Positions 28,001 to 31,679 of a stretch of 64,000 nt of DNA are shown here, one piece after another. The notes beneath the pieces are model-generated. The model searched no databases, was not told the DNA's origin, and saw only the letters and a program-made list of their open reading frames with translations. Made by a program: the position numbers and the translations under genes. How positions within the stretch are numbered: the stretch's first letter is position 1; every line of letters begins with the position of its first letter. This DNA comes from Arion vulgaris (taxonomy: Eukaryota > Mollusca > Gastropoda > Stylommatophora > Arionidae): NCBI GenBank assembly GCA_020796225.1, contig CM036754.1, positions 65,402,000 to 65,465,999 on the forward strand, read 5' to 3'.

Positions 28001-30935
28001 TAATTCTGCAAGTCAGTCCTATTCTCTGTTTTCTAGCAACAGTTACTAAATCGTCACTATTTTACTACACAAAAGCGTCATGTCTCGTAGTTATGTGTTG
28101 AACTTCTACATAGAGAGTACAACACATAGTCTCAACTATTAAATAATCTAATTATACTACCTAACTATCTGGCTAACTGTCCATTCCTCCGCTGCCATCT
28201 GGGAACTATGACACTACGACATCAATTTAGTAACCAATGACTGAACACCTATGGGTCTGCCTGGAGTGCTATGAGGTCAGTTCGATAGCCAACGACTGAA
28301 CACCTATGGGTCTGCCTGGAGTGCTATGAGGTCAGTTCGATAGCCAATGACTGAGCACCTATGGGTCTGCCTGGAGTGCTACGACATCAGTTCGATAGCC
28401 AATGACTGAACACCTATGGGTCTGCCTGGAGTGCTATGAGGTCAGTTCGATAGCCAATGACTGAACACCTATGGGTCTGCCTGGAGTGCTAGGATGTCAA
28501 TTCAATAACCAATAAATGCATATTTTTTCCTTCATGGATATTCTATTGTATGTCTATAACGAGAAAAATGTGGACCACAGAAATAACAGAGGCAGTGAAA
28601 GACACCATGTACGAATCATAATTGAGTTTGTTCTATAAATCTCTTTATATCCTGACGCTGTGAACAAGACATTCCAGTGAACCAAGAGGTTTAAAAAGAG
28701 CTGGCATTGGATAGGACAGACTTTGAGAAAACCAGAGGGAATATAACAAGAAAGGTCCTTTCCTGGAACATCAGGGACAGTGAAAGAAAGGGAGGCCTAT
28801 AAATACATGGAGACATAGATTTGGAGGCATAGATTCACAATATAAAGAAGAGCTGGAGGGAGCTGCAGGAGATAGCTAGAGATAGGAAGCCGTGGCATGA
28901 GTTGGTTGTGGGTCTATGCCCCAATCCAGGTTAAAAAGTCAGAGACAGCGAGAGAGAAAACTGACGCTGTGAGACAAAACAGGTTTTAAAAAAAAGAAAG
29001 ACAGAATGGGTATAACTAAATAGTCCCTTTGACTATATATTTCATCAAACCCTTATTCTGTATCAATCTATCTCATTCCATCAACAACGTAGCCAATCAA
29101 ATCATCATATTATACCTCAGTGCCTGTTAGGCCGAATAGTCTTTCTTTCAGTAATGGATCTTTCCTGTTCCACAAAGCTAGAGATGCACACAAAATGCCA
29201 AATTTATCAGACACTCCAAGGAGGCCATCTTCCCCCCAGTGATAGGCCTGTCGTGTTGCTTCAGCATAGGTTAAGTGATCCCAGCTGAAGAGAAGAATAA
29301 GAAGTGCAGCAACAACTATATCCGATGTCAAAGTCAACAGATGTTTAGTCAACACATGTACACATATAAACACAGACACACACATTAGAGGGTCTCTGTG
29401 GCATGGAGGTAAGGTGCTCTCCTCTCACTCCAATGGTACTCAGTTTATTCCCCAAGTGAAGCGATTAGAAAACTTTTCCAGAGATCCCTGATCTCATTGT
29501 ATGTGAGATAGAGTTCCTAGTCCTATCGGAGACAGACGATAAAATGTAGGTACCATGTTCAAGTTGAGCTCACATAAGAACCCTTGGCAGTTGAAAATTG
29601 GTAAGAGTATGCTGTAAAGCCACTGCCCTGGCAATATTCATTAAAAATATTAAAATAAATTTTCGACAAATATTTTCACCTTCGCCAAAATTAAAGTAAG
29701 GACACTTGTCGGTGCTATGGGTTCCTGCACTGCCACAGAGAACTTCCTGTGCAGGAAAGAGATCAAAGCGCATATGGTTACTCCCAAAAGTGCAATGATG
29801 ATGGCCCTATCAATCCACTAATATACACATATGCTTATACAAACACACATGCATGTAATAATAATGCTGTACATCTAAGTTATAATGACTAACAGTCTCA
29901 GACATGTTCCTGTGCCTCTCTGGTGTGTTGAAGGTGACTGTAAGTCAATCCTCGAACACAATCCCCTACCACAGGTGGGGCATATATGATCGAGGTTAGA
30001 CATGTGGGTGTTGTGTGTTTGGTCTTTTCACACAGCTCGCTTTTTCTACGCCTTAACATTATGATGATTCTCAGCTATGCAAGGTCCTCTTATGTTGTTA
30101 TAGAGCCACATTTGGCGATCTTGCGCAAAGAGTACCAGCAATTGGTGTCTATATCAAAGCAATCTTCTTCTTTCTTCGTGGAACACTCCATAATGACCAC
30201 TTGTTAACCACTTTTTGTGATTTGTATCTGATCCAAGTATAAGAACAATTGCATGTTGTCCCAGTTATGCACCTACAAGTAGGCCAGCACATCCGATTTC
30301 TACATCGTTTTTATTTACTAGGAAGCTTCCTGGGCCCCTACCTCAGTCACCTCTTACGACATGGCTTGTTGGTTGCAGAGTTACTATTCTTTGCTCCCCT
30401 TGCAAGCCCCGGCAACACATAGGCAAAAGCAATCTAGACACTCTAAGTGTGTCTTTAAAGCATTTTTTTCTGACCACCAAATGATCGTTTGCCCCCTTCA
30501 AGCTCGCTAAACATCAACTGTTTTGGGATGCATTTATCAGGCATCTGAGCAATGTGACCGGCATGTACATACAAATAAAAAGGACATTCAAACATACTCA
30601 TAAACACAAATATATTTGCAGATAAACACAAGTACATAAATTTGAGACGATACACGGTACGAAATATATCATTTTCATAAATTGCTTCAACATATTATCT
30701 ACAACAATCAAATTTACCAGTTGCCATTTAGAGAATAATCTTCACGGACAGTTCCCCACTGTCGCTCAGAAAGGTAGGGCCCCCAGAAGAGAGGATCATT
30801 TAAATGCTCATTCACCTTGTGTTCATCACGCTCAGACAAAACCGGAAATGTATCCGAGTATCGCGGTCTTTTTGACTGCCCTTCGGTAGTACTGTCTTTA
30901 GATATGCGTTTATTTATATCCACTAACGATGACAT
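903..30935 (-). CDS. GH63/MGH1-like glucosidase (YMR196W family), 15 exons, 3' part beyond the window
   Basis: Gene-level entry. Fifteen minus-strand exons (30718-30935 down to 903-1031) join in a single frame, with every phase matching, to give 759 codons without a stop. Family hallmarks in order: [18 protein letters not shown] at residues 51-68, [11 protein letters not shown] near 80-95, KERLFGLTG then [11 protein letters not shown] around 130, a [14 protein letters not shown] stretch near 186-203, MPDKWEFPW at 466-474 followed by [22 protein letters not shown] near 577-590, and [15 protein letters not shown] at 745-759. These match bacterial MGH1-like glucosidases and the uncharacterised yeast protein YMR196W, which are about 880-1090 residues. 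In GH63 enzymes the Asp of the AWD motif (residue 479 here) is the expected general acid; the base Glu would lie in the missing C-terminal part. No signal peptide is visible, so a cytosolic enzyme is inferred. The natural substrate is unknown. The first coding exon follows a 5'UTR acceptor. Confidence 0.93.
1032..1125 (-). repeat. Short tandem copies of the exon 15 acceptor region
   Basis: Read on the minus strand, the intron ahead of exon 15 holds three near-copies of a segment of about 22-29 bases ending in GTATTCAG or GTAGTCAG and followed by GTGTGAAC or ATGTGAAC; the true junction reads TGTATTCAG/GTATGC. The acceptor and first exon bases therefore appear duplicated upstream. Confidence 0.6.
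1618..1830. mobile_element. Interspersed repeat, probably an inverted LINE 3' part
   Basis: Shares long stretches with 53510-53705 (TCAACAGTTGTTCG, TCTCTGG.TGTTTTCTT, TCCTCAAGAAGAC) and its start with 59350-59405. No intact reading frame. Orientation and class are not established. Confidence 0.5.
1848..2095 (+). mobile_element. SINE-C copy
   Basis: Reference copy of family C. It has the core GGCATGTCGTAAGAGGCGAC, then CTAGTAAATAAAAAGTG, GCAGAAATCGGATGTGCTGG, GCGCATAACTGG and a tail TGGAGCGTTCTAAGAAGAAG. Its central part is shared with family B. Confidence 0.85.
2230..2440 (-). mobile_element. Decayed LINE fragment
   Basis: Minus-strand reading frame [17 protein letters not shown] matches the plus-strand fragment at 17850-17930 ([17 protein letters not shown]), so this is a shared retroelement relic and not part of the glucosidase gene. 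Confidence 0.55.
2490..2677 (-). CDS. Glucosidase exon 14
   Basis: Acceptor ACATCTGCAG precedes 2677; one base is carried in from exon 13. It encodes [18 protein letters not shown] then [12 protein letters not shown], the family's conserved GLWDEEDGFFYDVL and VRSMVGLIPLF blocks. The 3' end is chosen at TTT/GTATGG because it restores phase 0 with exon 15, but GTATGG is not preceded by AG and the weaker T/GTGATC at about 2513 is an alternative. Joined this way the protein is roughly ten residues shorter than bacterial relatives in this segment. Confidence 0.8.
2721..3276. mobile_element. Fold-back MITE, 556 bp, flanked by TTAA
   Basis: The left arm (about 2721-2930) and right arm (about 2955-3165) are near-perfect reverse complements, for example TGTCAACGCGTTGCCATGG against the GGCAACGCTTGACA side. 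Outer ends read GGGGAG and CCCCCC with TTAA on both sides (2717-2720 and 3277-3280). TTAA duplication is typical of piggyBac-type elements. No transposase is present. Confidence 0.75.
3512..3735 (+). mobile_element. SINE-A copy, 5'-truncated, with internal duplication
   Basis: Starts at AACAGCTCTCAGG and carries the family A body. A 53-base block starting AGCTCTCAGGTTGACTTAG occurs twice in a row (3522-3574 and 3575-3627). It is directly followed by an inverted family A copy. Confidence 0.8.
3736..3931 (-). mobile_element. SINE-A copy, split by SINE-B
   Basis: Inverted family A body (ACAGTGTTAGGCCTGTATTT, GGTACCCAGTTGAGGC). It stops near its B box at GAATCAGGATCAC, where SINE-B begins. The rest of its head (ACTAACCACTACGCTACTAC, about 4840-4880) reappears after the 64-bp array. 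Confidence 0.8.
3932..4180 (+). mobile_element. SINE-B copy
   Basis: Reference copy of family [41 protein letters not shown], the core CATGTCGTAAGAGGCGACTA, then AAATCGGATGCATGTGTCC and a tail GAACGAATGCAAAGAAGAAG. It is inserted in a SINE-A copy, with AATCAGGATCA on both sides. Confidence 0.85.
4155..4860. repeat. Minisatellite, 64-bp unit, eleven or so copies
   Basis: Each unit joins the SINE-B tail (TGTAAAGAACGAATGCAAAG) to a piece of the interrupted SINE-A head (AATCAGGATCAAGCGGGTAA, then GAAGTGAGTCACTAACCA). Starts of AATCAGG fall at 4181, 4251, 4312, 4373, 4437 and 4501. The last unit runs on into the rest of the SINE-A head. Confidence 0.95.
4929..5088 (-). CDS. Glucosidase exon 13
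   Basis: Acceptor TTCTCTTGTCAG precedes 5088. It encodes [20 protein letters not shown] followed by a helical segment ending NRPVSEG, matching the family's TADGTAWMAFYALNMLEIAL block. The end at G/GTTGGT is a weak donor, but leaves the one base that exon 14 requires. Confidence 0.88.
5110..5775. repeat. Minisatellite, 21-bp unit
   Basis: About 30 units of GGAATAACAGGTAAACAATG plus T, degenerate at the left end (GGTGGACAATG, GGTCAACAATG). It fills nearly all of glucosidase intron 12. It produces spurious open frames on both strands. The plus strand carries CAG/GTAAAC, a donor-like word, in every unit, antisense to the gene. Confidence 0.95.
5827..5944 (-). CDS. Glucosidase exon 12
   Basis: Acceptor GTATTTCTCAG precedes 5944 and donor CAG/GTAAAT ends it. 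It encodes [20 protein letters not shown], then [19 protein letters not shown], the family's FEGGFLGLDNIGVFDRS block. Two bases are carried in from exon 11 and the exon leaves in phase 0. Confidence 0.92.
6100..6640 (+). mobile_element. Decayed LINE 3' end with inserted short repeat
   Basis: Broken frame related to the LINE tail at 44040-44400 ([18 protein letters not shown], then [10 protein letters not shown]). A segment of about 140 bases at 6230-6370 interrupts it; CCACTAGT on the left and CCGCTAGT on the right look like its target duplication. A relative of that segment lies at 1190-1265. Confidence 0.7.
6686..6950 (-). mobile_element. SINE-A copy
   Basis: Full-length inverted family A copy, from CTTTCATACCTCGTGGTATA to the head ACAACTACGCTACAGCGGCT. 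Very similar to the 415-690 copy. Confidence 0.85.
6985..7110 (-). mobile_element. Decayed LINE fragment
   Basis: GGCATAGGTCCACAACCAAG and TCTCCTATCTCTCCCCATTT are the reverse complement of sequence also seen around 14740-14820 and 28840-28920. Confidence 0.5.
7208..7425 (-). mobile_element. Diverged SINE-B copy
   Basis: Inverted family B: AACCTCCTTAGTCGCCTATT, CATGCGTGACAGGTAACAGT, TTTGGGCCCCAGTAACCACT. Confidence 0.7.
7447..7589 (-). CDS. Glucosidase exon 11
   Basis: Acceptor TGTGTTACAG precedes 7589. It encodes [20 protein letters not shown] then [19 protein letters not shown], corresponding to the family's IPAYEWNFSDVNPPVHAWA block and the helix leading to NFTWWV. The donor TG/GTGAGA leaves two bases, completed to Trp by exon 12. 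Confidence 0.92.
7990..8150 (+). mobile_element. LINE 3' end fragment
   Basis: Shares ACATACCAAATATGCAAATG, TGTTGGATTTGTTGAGGC and ATGATGATAGT.ATATAACTG with 11255-11400 and 20860-20970, where the same sequence follows RNase H relics. Confidence 0.55.
8151..8265 (+). mobile_element. SINE-B copy, 3'-truncated
   Basis: Family B from ACCCGAGTGGTTACCGGGAC to ATCGGATGCATGTGTCC. It then passes into LINE-like sequence instead of the usual tail. Confidence 0.75.
8266..8665 (+). mobile_element. Decayed LINE C-terminal region
   Basis: Plus-strand pieces such as [15 protein letters not shown] resemble the Cys/His tail also seen at 41935-42060 ([19 protein letters not shown]). Several stops. Confidence 0.55.
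8690..8776 (-). repeat. Tandem copies of the exon 10 donor region, about 31-bp unit
   Basis: On the minus strand the end of exon 10 (AATGGACAG/GTATGACTTA, then ATCTTATGTGA) is followed by two copies reading AGTGGACATGTATGTGTTA and then ATCTTATGTGA. The copies begin directly at the splice junction. Confidence 0.8.
8777..8893 (-). CDS. Glucosidase exon 10
   Basis: Acceptor ACTGTCCACAG precedes 8893 and donor CAG/GTATGA ends it. It encodes [20 protein letters not shown] and ends [11 protein letters not shown], the family's [10 protein letters not shown] and HPNGQIPAYEW blocks. The Asp of AWD is the expected catalytic acid by analogy with other GH63 enzymes. Phase 0 at both ends. Confidence 0.95.
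9000..9539. other. Unassigned intronic sequence
   Basis: Part of glucosidase intron 9, somewhat richer in G and C at 9020-9130 (GGGCCCACAAGCAACTCAAC and a near repeat). The open frames show no recognisable protein. Nothing else is supported. Confidence 0.4.
9540..10564 (-). repeat. Minisatellite, 43-bp unit, about 24 copies, seeded at the exon 9 donor
   Basis: On the minus strand each unit reads AAAGTTTCCATGG/GTATGA, then CATCAGCCTGTATGACAGTT and TGAG. The exon 9 junction itself reads GAGTTTCCATGG/GTAAGA followed by the same CATCAGCCTGTATGACAG, so the first unit contains the true exon end and donor. The array continues without a gap for about 1 kb into intron 9. Confidence 0.95.
10565..10686 (-). 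CDS. Glucosidase exon 9
   Basis: Acceptor ATCTTCCTCAG precedes 10686 and donor TGG/GTAAGA ends it. It encodes [31 protein letters not shown] and MPDKWEFPW, which is the invariant MPDKWEYPW block before the catalytic AWD. One base is carried in from exon 8 and it leaves in phase 0. The acidic run upstream in the same frame (10700-10775) is intronic ATC/CAT repeat. Confidence 0.95.
10705..10780. repeat. ATC/CAT trinucleotide-rich run
   Basis: Imperfect ATCATC/ACCATC run just upstream (in gene sense) of the exon 9 acceptor. On the minus strand it reads as poly-Asp, which is a by-product of the repeat. Confidence 0.8.
10825..11025 (-). mobile_element. SINE-F copy
   Basis: Inverted family F. It has the tRNA-like B-box region CAGATTTGAACCCATGACCT and the body words ACTGGGTTTCCCCAAATCAC and GCCGAGAGTATTGCACAAAG, shared with 45250-45475 and 62598-62830. 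Confidence 0.75.
11030..11400 (+). mobile_element. LINE RNase H relic
   Basis: Remnants of an RNase H end, with stops and shifts; the same sequence at 20660-20815 reads [20 protein letters not shown]. Followed by the shared 3' end with ATGATGATAGTTCTC. Confidence 0.7.
11467..11725 (-). mobile_element. SINE-B copy
   Basis: Full-length inverted family B, from the tail CTTCTTCTTTGCGTTCATTC to GGGCCCGGTAACCACTCGG. Confidence 0.85.
11735..12440 (-). mobile_element. LINE RNase H region, decayed
   Basis: Reverse-strand counterpart of 31015-31630: CCATCGAACCAATTAGTCCA, CTCTTGTCTAGCTACACCAC, CATGCATGGATAAAAGTCTT. Stops in every frame. It ends close to exon 8. Confidence 0.7.
12511..12622 (-). CDS. 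Glucosidase exon 8
   Basis: Acceptor TCCTCCTTCTAG precedes 12622 and donor G/GTGAGA ends it. It encodes [20 protein letters not shown] and [17 protein letters not shown], matching the family's RQAFAGMLWSKQFYHYDV block. Phase 0 in and phase 1 out. Longer open frames on the same strand here are in the wrong frame. Confidence 0.93.
12715..13125 (-). mobile_element. Decayed LINE reverse-transcriptase tail with local duplication
   Basis: Minus-strand frame shows [26 protein letters not shown] and [11 protein letters not shown], the usual C-terminal tail of a LINE reverse transcriptase. A segment of about 70 bases (TATCCATTGGAGGACATGTG and on) occurs about twice at 12790-12920. Confidence 0.75.
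13150..13346 (-). CDS. Glucosidase exon 7
   Basis: Acceptor TTTGATTTCGTAG precedes 13346 and donor AAG/GTAAGT ends it. It encodes [20 protein letters not shown], then a beta-type segment and [19 protein letters not shown], matching the family's AVNP..TGTKAAAHY and DFDAVFAARRAEADEFY. One base carried in, phase 0 out. Confidence 0.93.
13510..13720 (+). mobile_element. SINE-E 3' half
   Basis: AAGTTACAATGGGGACC, GAGATCTTCCTGTGCAAGAA and AGTGCAATGATGATGGTCCT match the 3' halves at 29690-29820 and 45045-45170. Confidence 0.7.
13740..14500. other. Unassigned intronic sequence
   Basis: Part of glucosidase intron 6. The reading frames are pyrimidine-rich and show no recognisable protein. No SINE hallmark is seen. 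Probably decayed repeat. Confidence 0.35.
14510..14830 (+). mobile_element. Decayed LINE reverse-transcriptase tail
   Basis: Frame [17 protein letters not shown], then [14 protein letters not shown], both standard for LINE C-terminal tails, with stops between. Homologous in opposite orientation to 12715-13125. Confidence 0.75.
14860..15423 (-). repeat. Minisatellite, 31-bp unit, about 18 copies, seeded at the exon 6 donor
   Basis: On the minus strand units read GGTTTCATCAATACCTTGTA then CAGGGTTAGTG. The end of exon 6 reads GGTTTTCATCAATATCTTGT then ACAGG/GTTAGTG, so about 25 coding bases and the donor are included in the unit. A second unit type (CTTTAATTCCTTTACAGGG) alternates with it. Confidence 0.95.
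15424..15621 (-). CDS. Glucosidase exon 6
   Basis: Acceptor GATTCCACAG precedes 15621. It encodes [20 protein letters not shown], an acidic linker ([12 protein letters not shown]), then [11 protein letters not shown], matching the family's LLFTENE and KDAFHRYV blocks. The linker is longer and more acidic than in bacterial relatives. The donor G/GTTAGT lies in the first unit of the adjoining minisatellite. Confidence 0.9.
15780..16380 (+). mobile_element. Decayed LINE 3' end
   Basis: Frames [26 protein letters not shown] and [19 protein letters not shown] form a LINE reverse-transcriptase tail with breaks; similar to 49310-49570 and 53080-53380. Confidence 0.7.
16393..16590 (+). mobile_element. 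SINE-C copy, truncated
   Basis: Family C from GTGTGGTGCCTGGGCCCACA to GCTCTTAGGCTCAGA. The tail is missing. Confidence 0.8.
16600..17098. other. Intronic AT-rich sequence
   Basis: Nothing recognisable apart from a short SINE-C-like word (TCCCATACAAATCACACAGA and GGTCGATATGGAGCG) at 16950-16990, perhaps the lost tail of the preceding copy. Confidence 0.4.
17099..17193 (-). CDS. Glucosidase exon 5
   Basis: Acceptor TGCTACACAG precedes 17193 and donor G/GTAAGA ends it. It encodes [20 protein letters not shown] then [11 protein letters not shown]. The start completes FRNTW, the family's conserved WFRNTWSW motif. Two bases carried in, one out. Confidence 0.9.
17298..17530 (+). mobile_element. 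SINE-F copy
   Basis: Reference copy of family F: tRNA-like head GGTCTCTATGGTGAAGTGGT, B-box GGGTTCAAATCC, then TCCCTAGGATTATTGCTGGA and GCTTTTAGATCC. The head is not followed by a tRNA 3' half, so it is not a tRNA gene. Confidence 0.8.
17640..18010 (+). mobile_element. Decayed LINE 3' end
   Basis: Frame [20 protein letters not shown] then [20 protein letters not shown], a LINE reverse-transcriptase C-terminal tail ([13 protein letters not shown]). The open frame at 17724-18038 is this relic and not a gene. Confidence 0.75.
18060..18400 (-). mobile_element. Decayed LINE C-terminal Cys/His tail
   Basis: Minus-strand frame [20 protein letters not shown] then [10 protein letters not shown], the C.C.....H.LL.CP pattern of RNase H-bearing LINEs. 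It begins next to the exon 4 donor. Confidence 0.75.
18402..18543 (-). CDS. Glucosidase exon 4
   Basis: Acceptor GATCTTTCAG precedes 18543 and donor AG/GTCAGT ends it. It encodes [36 protein letters not shown] and QFCF, matching GIFDDDRYFDVFVEYAKA, RITAVNRG and HLLPTLWFRN of relatives. One base in, two out. Confidence 0.93.
18590..19225 (-). mobile_element. SINE-C copy split by a fold-back element
   Basis: Inverted family C (18590-18789) from TCTTCTTCGAACGC to ACCTCTGTCACCTCTTATG. It resumes at 19157 with CACCTCTTATGACATGCTTT and runs to GAGAGCCCCAGTG. The 11-base CACCTCTTATG is present on both sides of the insert. Confidence 0.85.
18790..19156. mobile_element. Fold-back element with 11-bp target duplication
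   Basis: Long inverted arms: AGTACTGTAGTTTTACAAAT at about 18859 against its reverse complement near 19130, and TTAGAAACGTTTGTTTTGG near 19013 against the 18990 side. CACCTCTTATG flanks it at 18779-18789 and 19157-19167. No coding capacity. Confidence 0.75.
19500..19990 (-). mobile_element. SINE-A copy split by SINE-B
   Basis: Inverted family A: tail at 19500-19526, then the body from 19782 (TTAGGCCTGTAGTTTTCATT, GGTACCCAATTAAGGTTGGG) to the truncated head. Confidence 0.8.
19527..19781 (+). mobile_element. SINE-B copy with 13-bp target duplication
   Basis: Full-length family B inserted in the tail of a SINE-A. ACATCAAGGTATA occurs exactly at 19514-19526 and 19782-19794. The tail is an AAGAAG run. 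Confidence 0.9.
20068..20160. repeat. GGAT tetranucleotide microsatellite
   Basis: About 22 units of ATGG/GGAT with a few GTGG variants. It generates meaningless open frames on both strands. Confidence 0.95.
20212..20380 (-). CDS. Glucosidase exon 3
   Basis: Acceptor TTTGCAAATTAG precedes 20380 and donor ACAG/GTAACA ends it. It encodes [39 protein letters not shown] and PELEILDT, nearly residue for residue the family's [29 protein letters not shown] and PEYELLDTG blocks. Phase 0 in and one base out. Confidence 0.96.
20590..20970 (+). mobile_element. LINE RNase H relic with 3' end
   Basis: Frame [20 protein letters not shown], the NE.AD.LA motif of LINE-encoded RNase H. Followed by the 3' sequence shared with 7990-8150 and 11255-11400. 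Confidence 0.75.
21240..21489. repeat. Minisatellite, 55-bp unit, left part
   Basis: Four to five units of GCACCTATGGGTCTGCCTGG, AGTGCTACGACATCAGTTCG, GTAGCCAATGACTGA. The array is interrupted by the LTR element and resumes at 28214. Confidence 0.9.
21490..21953 (-). repeat. LTR (3' LTR on the element's strand)
   Basis: Contains CATTTATTATTATTCCTCCT and CAACGTAGGACGAGACGACA, and ends GGGGAACTATGACA. A few small differences from the other copy. The first 80 bases (21490-21571) match the other LTR poorly. Confidence 0.8.
21954..23170. other. Element interior without recognisable coding
   Basis: AT-rich. The word AATATCAACCAACCCCCAAT recurs at about 22587 and 22698, and ACCAACCCCCAA-type clusters continue. 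Nothing protein-like is seen. Confidence 0.45.
23180..23901 (-). pseudogene. Unrecognised frame-disrupted region of the LTR element
   Basis: Overlapping minus-strand frames. One begins with a hydrophobic stretch ([13 protein letters not shown]) like a signal or membrane segment and then shifts to a frame with Cys and His residues ([25 protein letters not shown]). Two frames are needed to read through. Position after gag would allow an envelope-like or accessory product, but no family is recognised. Confidence 0.35.
24149..25206 (-). pseudogene. Acidic frame with internal duplication in the LTR element
   Basis: The first minus-strand frame (25206-24664, about 180 codons) is acidic and holds two similar blocks: [18 protein letters not shown]...ESLVEW and [18 protein letters not shown]...ESVVNW. 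Continuation needs a frame change to 24839-24447 and again to 24511-24149, whose product is Lys/Arg-rich ([14 protein letters not shown]). No protein family is recognised. Confidence 0.4.
25233..26330 (-). pseudogene. gag-like region, frameshifted
   Basis: Minus-strand pieces in at least three frames. The beginning (about 26330-26170) shows [20 protein letters not shown]. The longest piece (26179-25574) shows [38 protein letters not shown] and [14 protein letters not shown], a helical capsid-like pattern found in Ty3-type and PNMA-like gag. A following frame (25778-25233) reads into [10 protein letters not shown] and an acidic tail. No CCHC zinc knuckle was seen. The breaks indicate a decayed copy. 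Confidence 0.65.
26715..27220 (-). pseudogene. EGF-like, cysteine-rich region inside the LTR element
   Basis: Two minus-strand frames. The first (27220-26951) has [30 protein letters not shown] and [13 protein letters not shown]. The second (27029-26715) has [20 protein letters not shown] then [13 protein letters not shown], the spacing of an EGF/MEGF-type domain. A frame change near 26.95-27.0 kb joins them. Such a domain is not a standard retrotransposon part, so a captured host fragment is inferred. Confidence 0.5.
27700..28213 (-). repeat. LTR (5' LTR on the element's strand)
   Basis: Matches the other LTR from TGATGCTATCATTTATTATT (27828) to GGGAACTATGACA (28213). The inner boundary is uncertain, near TGAACAATATTGTTTAGTTC. 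Confidence 0.75.
28214..28520. repeat. Minisatellite, 55-bp unit, right part
   Basis: Five or more units continuing the array at 21240-21489, picked up in mid-unit at CTACGACATCAATT, exactly where the left part stops. Confidence 0.9.
28560..28970 (+). mobile_element. Decayed LINE 3' end
   Basis: Frame fragments [13 protein letters not shown] and GGAGGGAGCTGCAGGAGATA-type sequence, related to 14690-14820. Many stops. Confidence 0.6.
29116..29284 (-). CDS. Glucosidase exon 2
   Basis: Acceptor TTCTCTTCAG precedes 29284 and donor GAG/GTATAA ends it. It encodes [39 protein letters not shown] and [11 protein letters not shown], matching the family's [13 protein letters not shown] and [14 protein letters not shown]. 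Two bases carried in from exon 1, phase 0 out. Confidence 0.95.
29388..29830 (+). mobile_element. SINE-E copy
   Basis: Reference copy of family E: GGTCTCTGTGGCATGGAGGT head, then CAGAGATCCCTGATCTC, CATGTTCAAGTTGAGC, AACCCTTGGCAGTTGAAAAT, and a second part with GAACTTCCTGTGCAGGAAAG. Related copies at 44530-45180, 37730-38035 and 32600-32800. Confidence 0.75.
29850..30160. other. Unassigned sequence in intron 1
   Basis: No recognisable protein or repeat hallmark. Confidence 0.35.
30165..30415 (-). mobile_element. SINE-C copy
   Basis: Inverted family C, from the CTTCTTTCTTCGTGGAACAC tail to CTTGCAAGCCCCGGCAACAC. Confidence 0.8.
30718..30935 (-). CDS. Glucosidase exon 1 (start codon)
   Basis: ATG at 30935-30933, preceded by CATAACAG/GTTACTGAGAAA, an apparent 5'UTR splice acceptor, so the transcript starts further right. 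It encodes a 50-residue polar N-terminus ([20 protein letters not shown]) and then [18 protein letters not shown], an almost invariant signature of the family. The donor TG/GTAAAT leaves two bases. Confidence 0.93.
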
Positions 30936-31014
30936 TTTCTCAGTAACCTGTTATGAAGGATAATATAACAGAAATGTAATCACAAAGATAAGTTACTTTA
31001 GTTTTAGTTTAGTC

Positions 31015-31630
31015 GTCGGATCAGCATCACTGCACATCGAACCAATTAGTCCATAAGTGCTCTGATCTCCCCCTTAGTATGTCTCTCAACATGTGGTGAC
31101 TAACTACCCCGGTTCTTTGTTGGTTAACTATTCTTCTTTGGCTACCAGCATAGTGTTCTTGTCTAGCTACACCACACTTGACTTGGAGTTCTTGCAGTCT
31201 GGTTAGTGTTGTAGATTCACCACTATTAATTAAATCATGTACACATCCTCTCTCCCTTATGGAATTTATAATATCAGCCTGGTCCATTGCTCGCCCAGTT
31301 TTCCACAGCAGCCATACCTGCAAGCCTGTTGGCGTGTTCATTTTCCTTACACCTACATGCCCAGGCACAAAAATAAACTGATTTTTGTCAGCTTAGACCT
31401 CCCCAGCGACTCTATCCAATGTCTCCGAGCCCATCCTGTTTCAATCTTCCTGAGCATACTCATTGAGTCCCTAGGAAAACATGCATGGATAAAAGTCTGT
31501 GATTCCAGCCAGAACATCGCTTTAGTTACTGCCATTATTTCCGTAGTGAGACTGCTCATGGACATGGCAAAACCACCACTGTTTTCCTTCACAACATCCC
31601 CTCCAACTTGAGCAGTGAAAGCCACAGTTA
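31015..31630 (-). mobile_element. LINE RNase H region, fairly well preserved
   Basis: Two overlapping minus-strand frames read EIMAVTKAMFWLESQTFIHA, FPRDSMSMLRKIETG, PGHVGVRKMN, QADIINSIRERG and RTGVVSHHMLRDILRGRSEH. This is the DS..ML..I...W and PGH.GV..N pattern of LINE RNase H. One frame shift. Confidence 0.8.
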
Positions 31631-31679
31631 AGTCACTGTGGGTAACTAATAGAACCGATTTTATAAGTTCAAATTATGC

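Larger units (their letters stand above)
21490..28213 (-). mobile_element. LTR retrotransposon, about 6.7 kb, no recognisable pol
   Basis: Terminal repeats are near-identical over 21572-21953 and 27828-28213. The outer ends are TG and CA, and CTAC is present on both sides (21486-21489 and 28214-28217), giving a 4-bp target duplication. It lies in glucosidase intron 2, same strand as the gene by its gag-like frames. Internal minus-strand pieces, in transcription order: an EGF-like region, gag-like frames, an acidic frame and an unrecognised hydrophobic-start region. No reverse-transcriptase, integrase or protease motif was seen, so it is probably non-autonomous or internally deleted. Confidence 0.85.
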
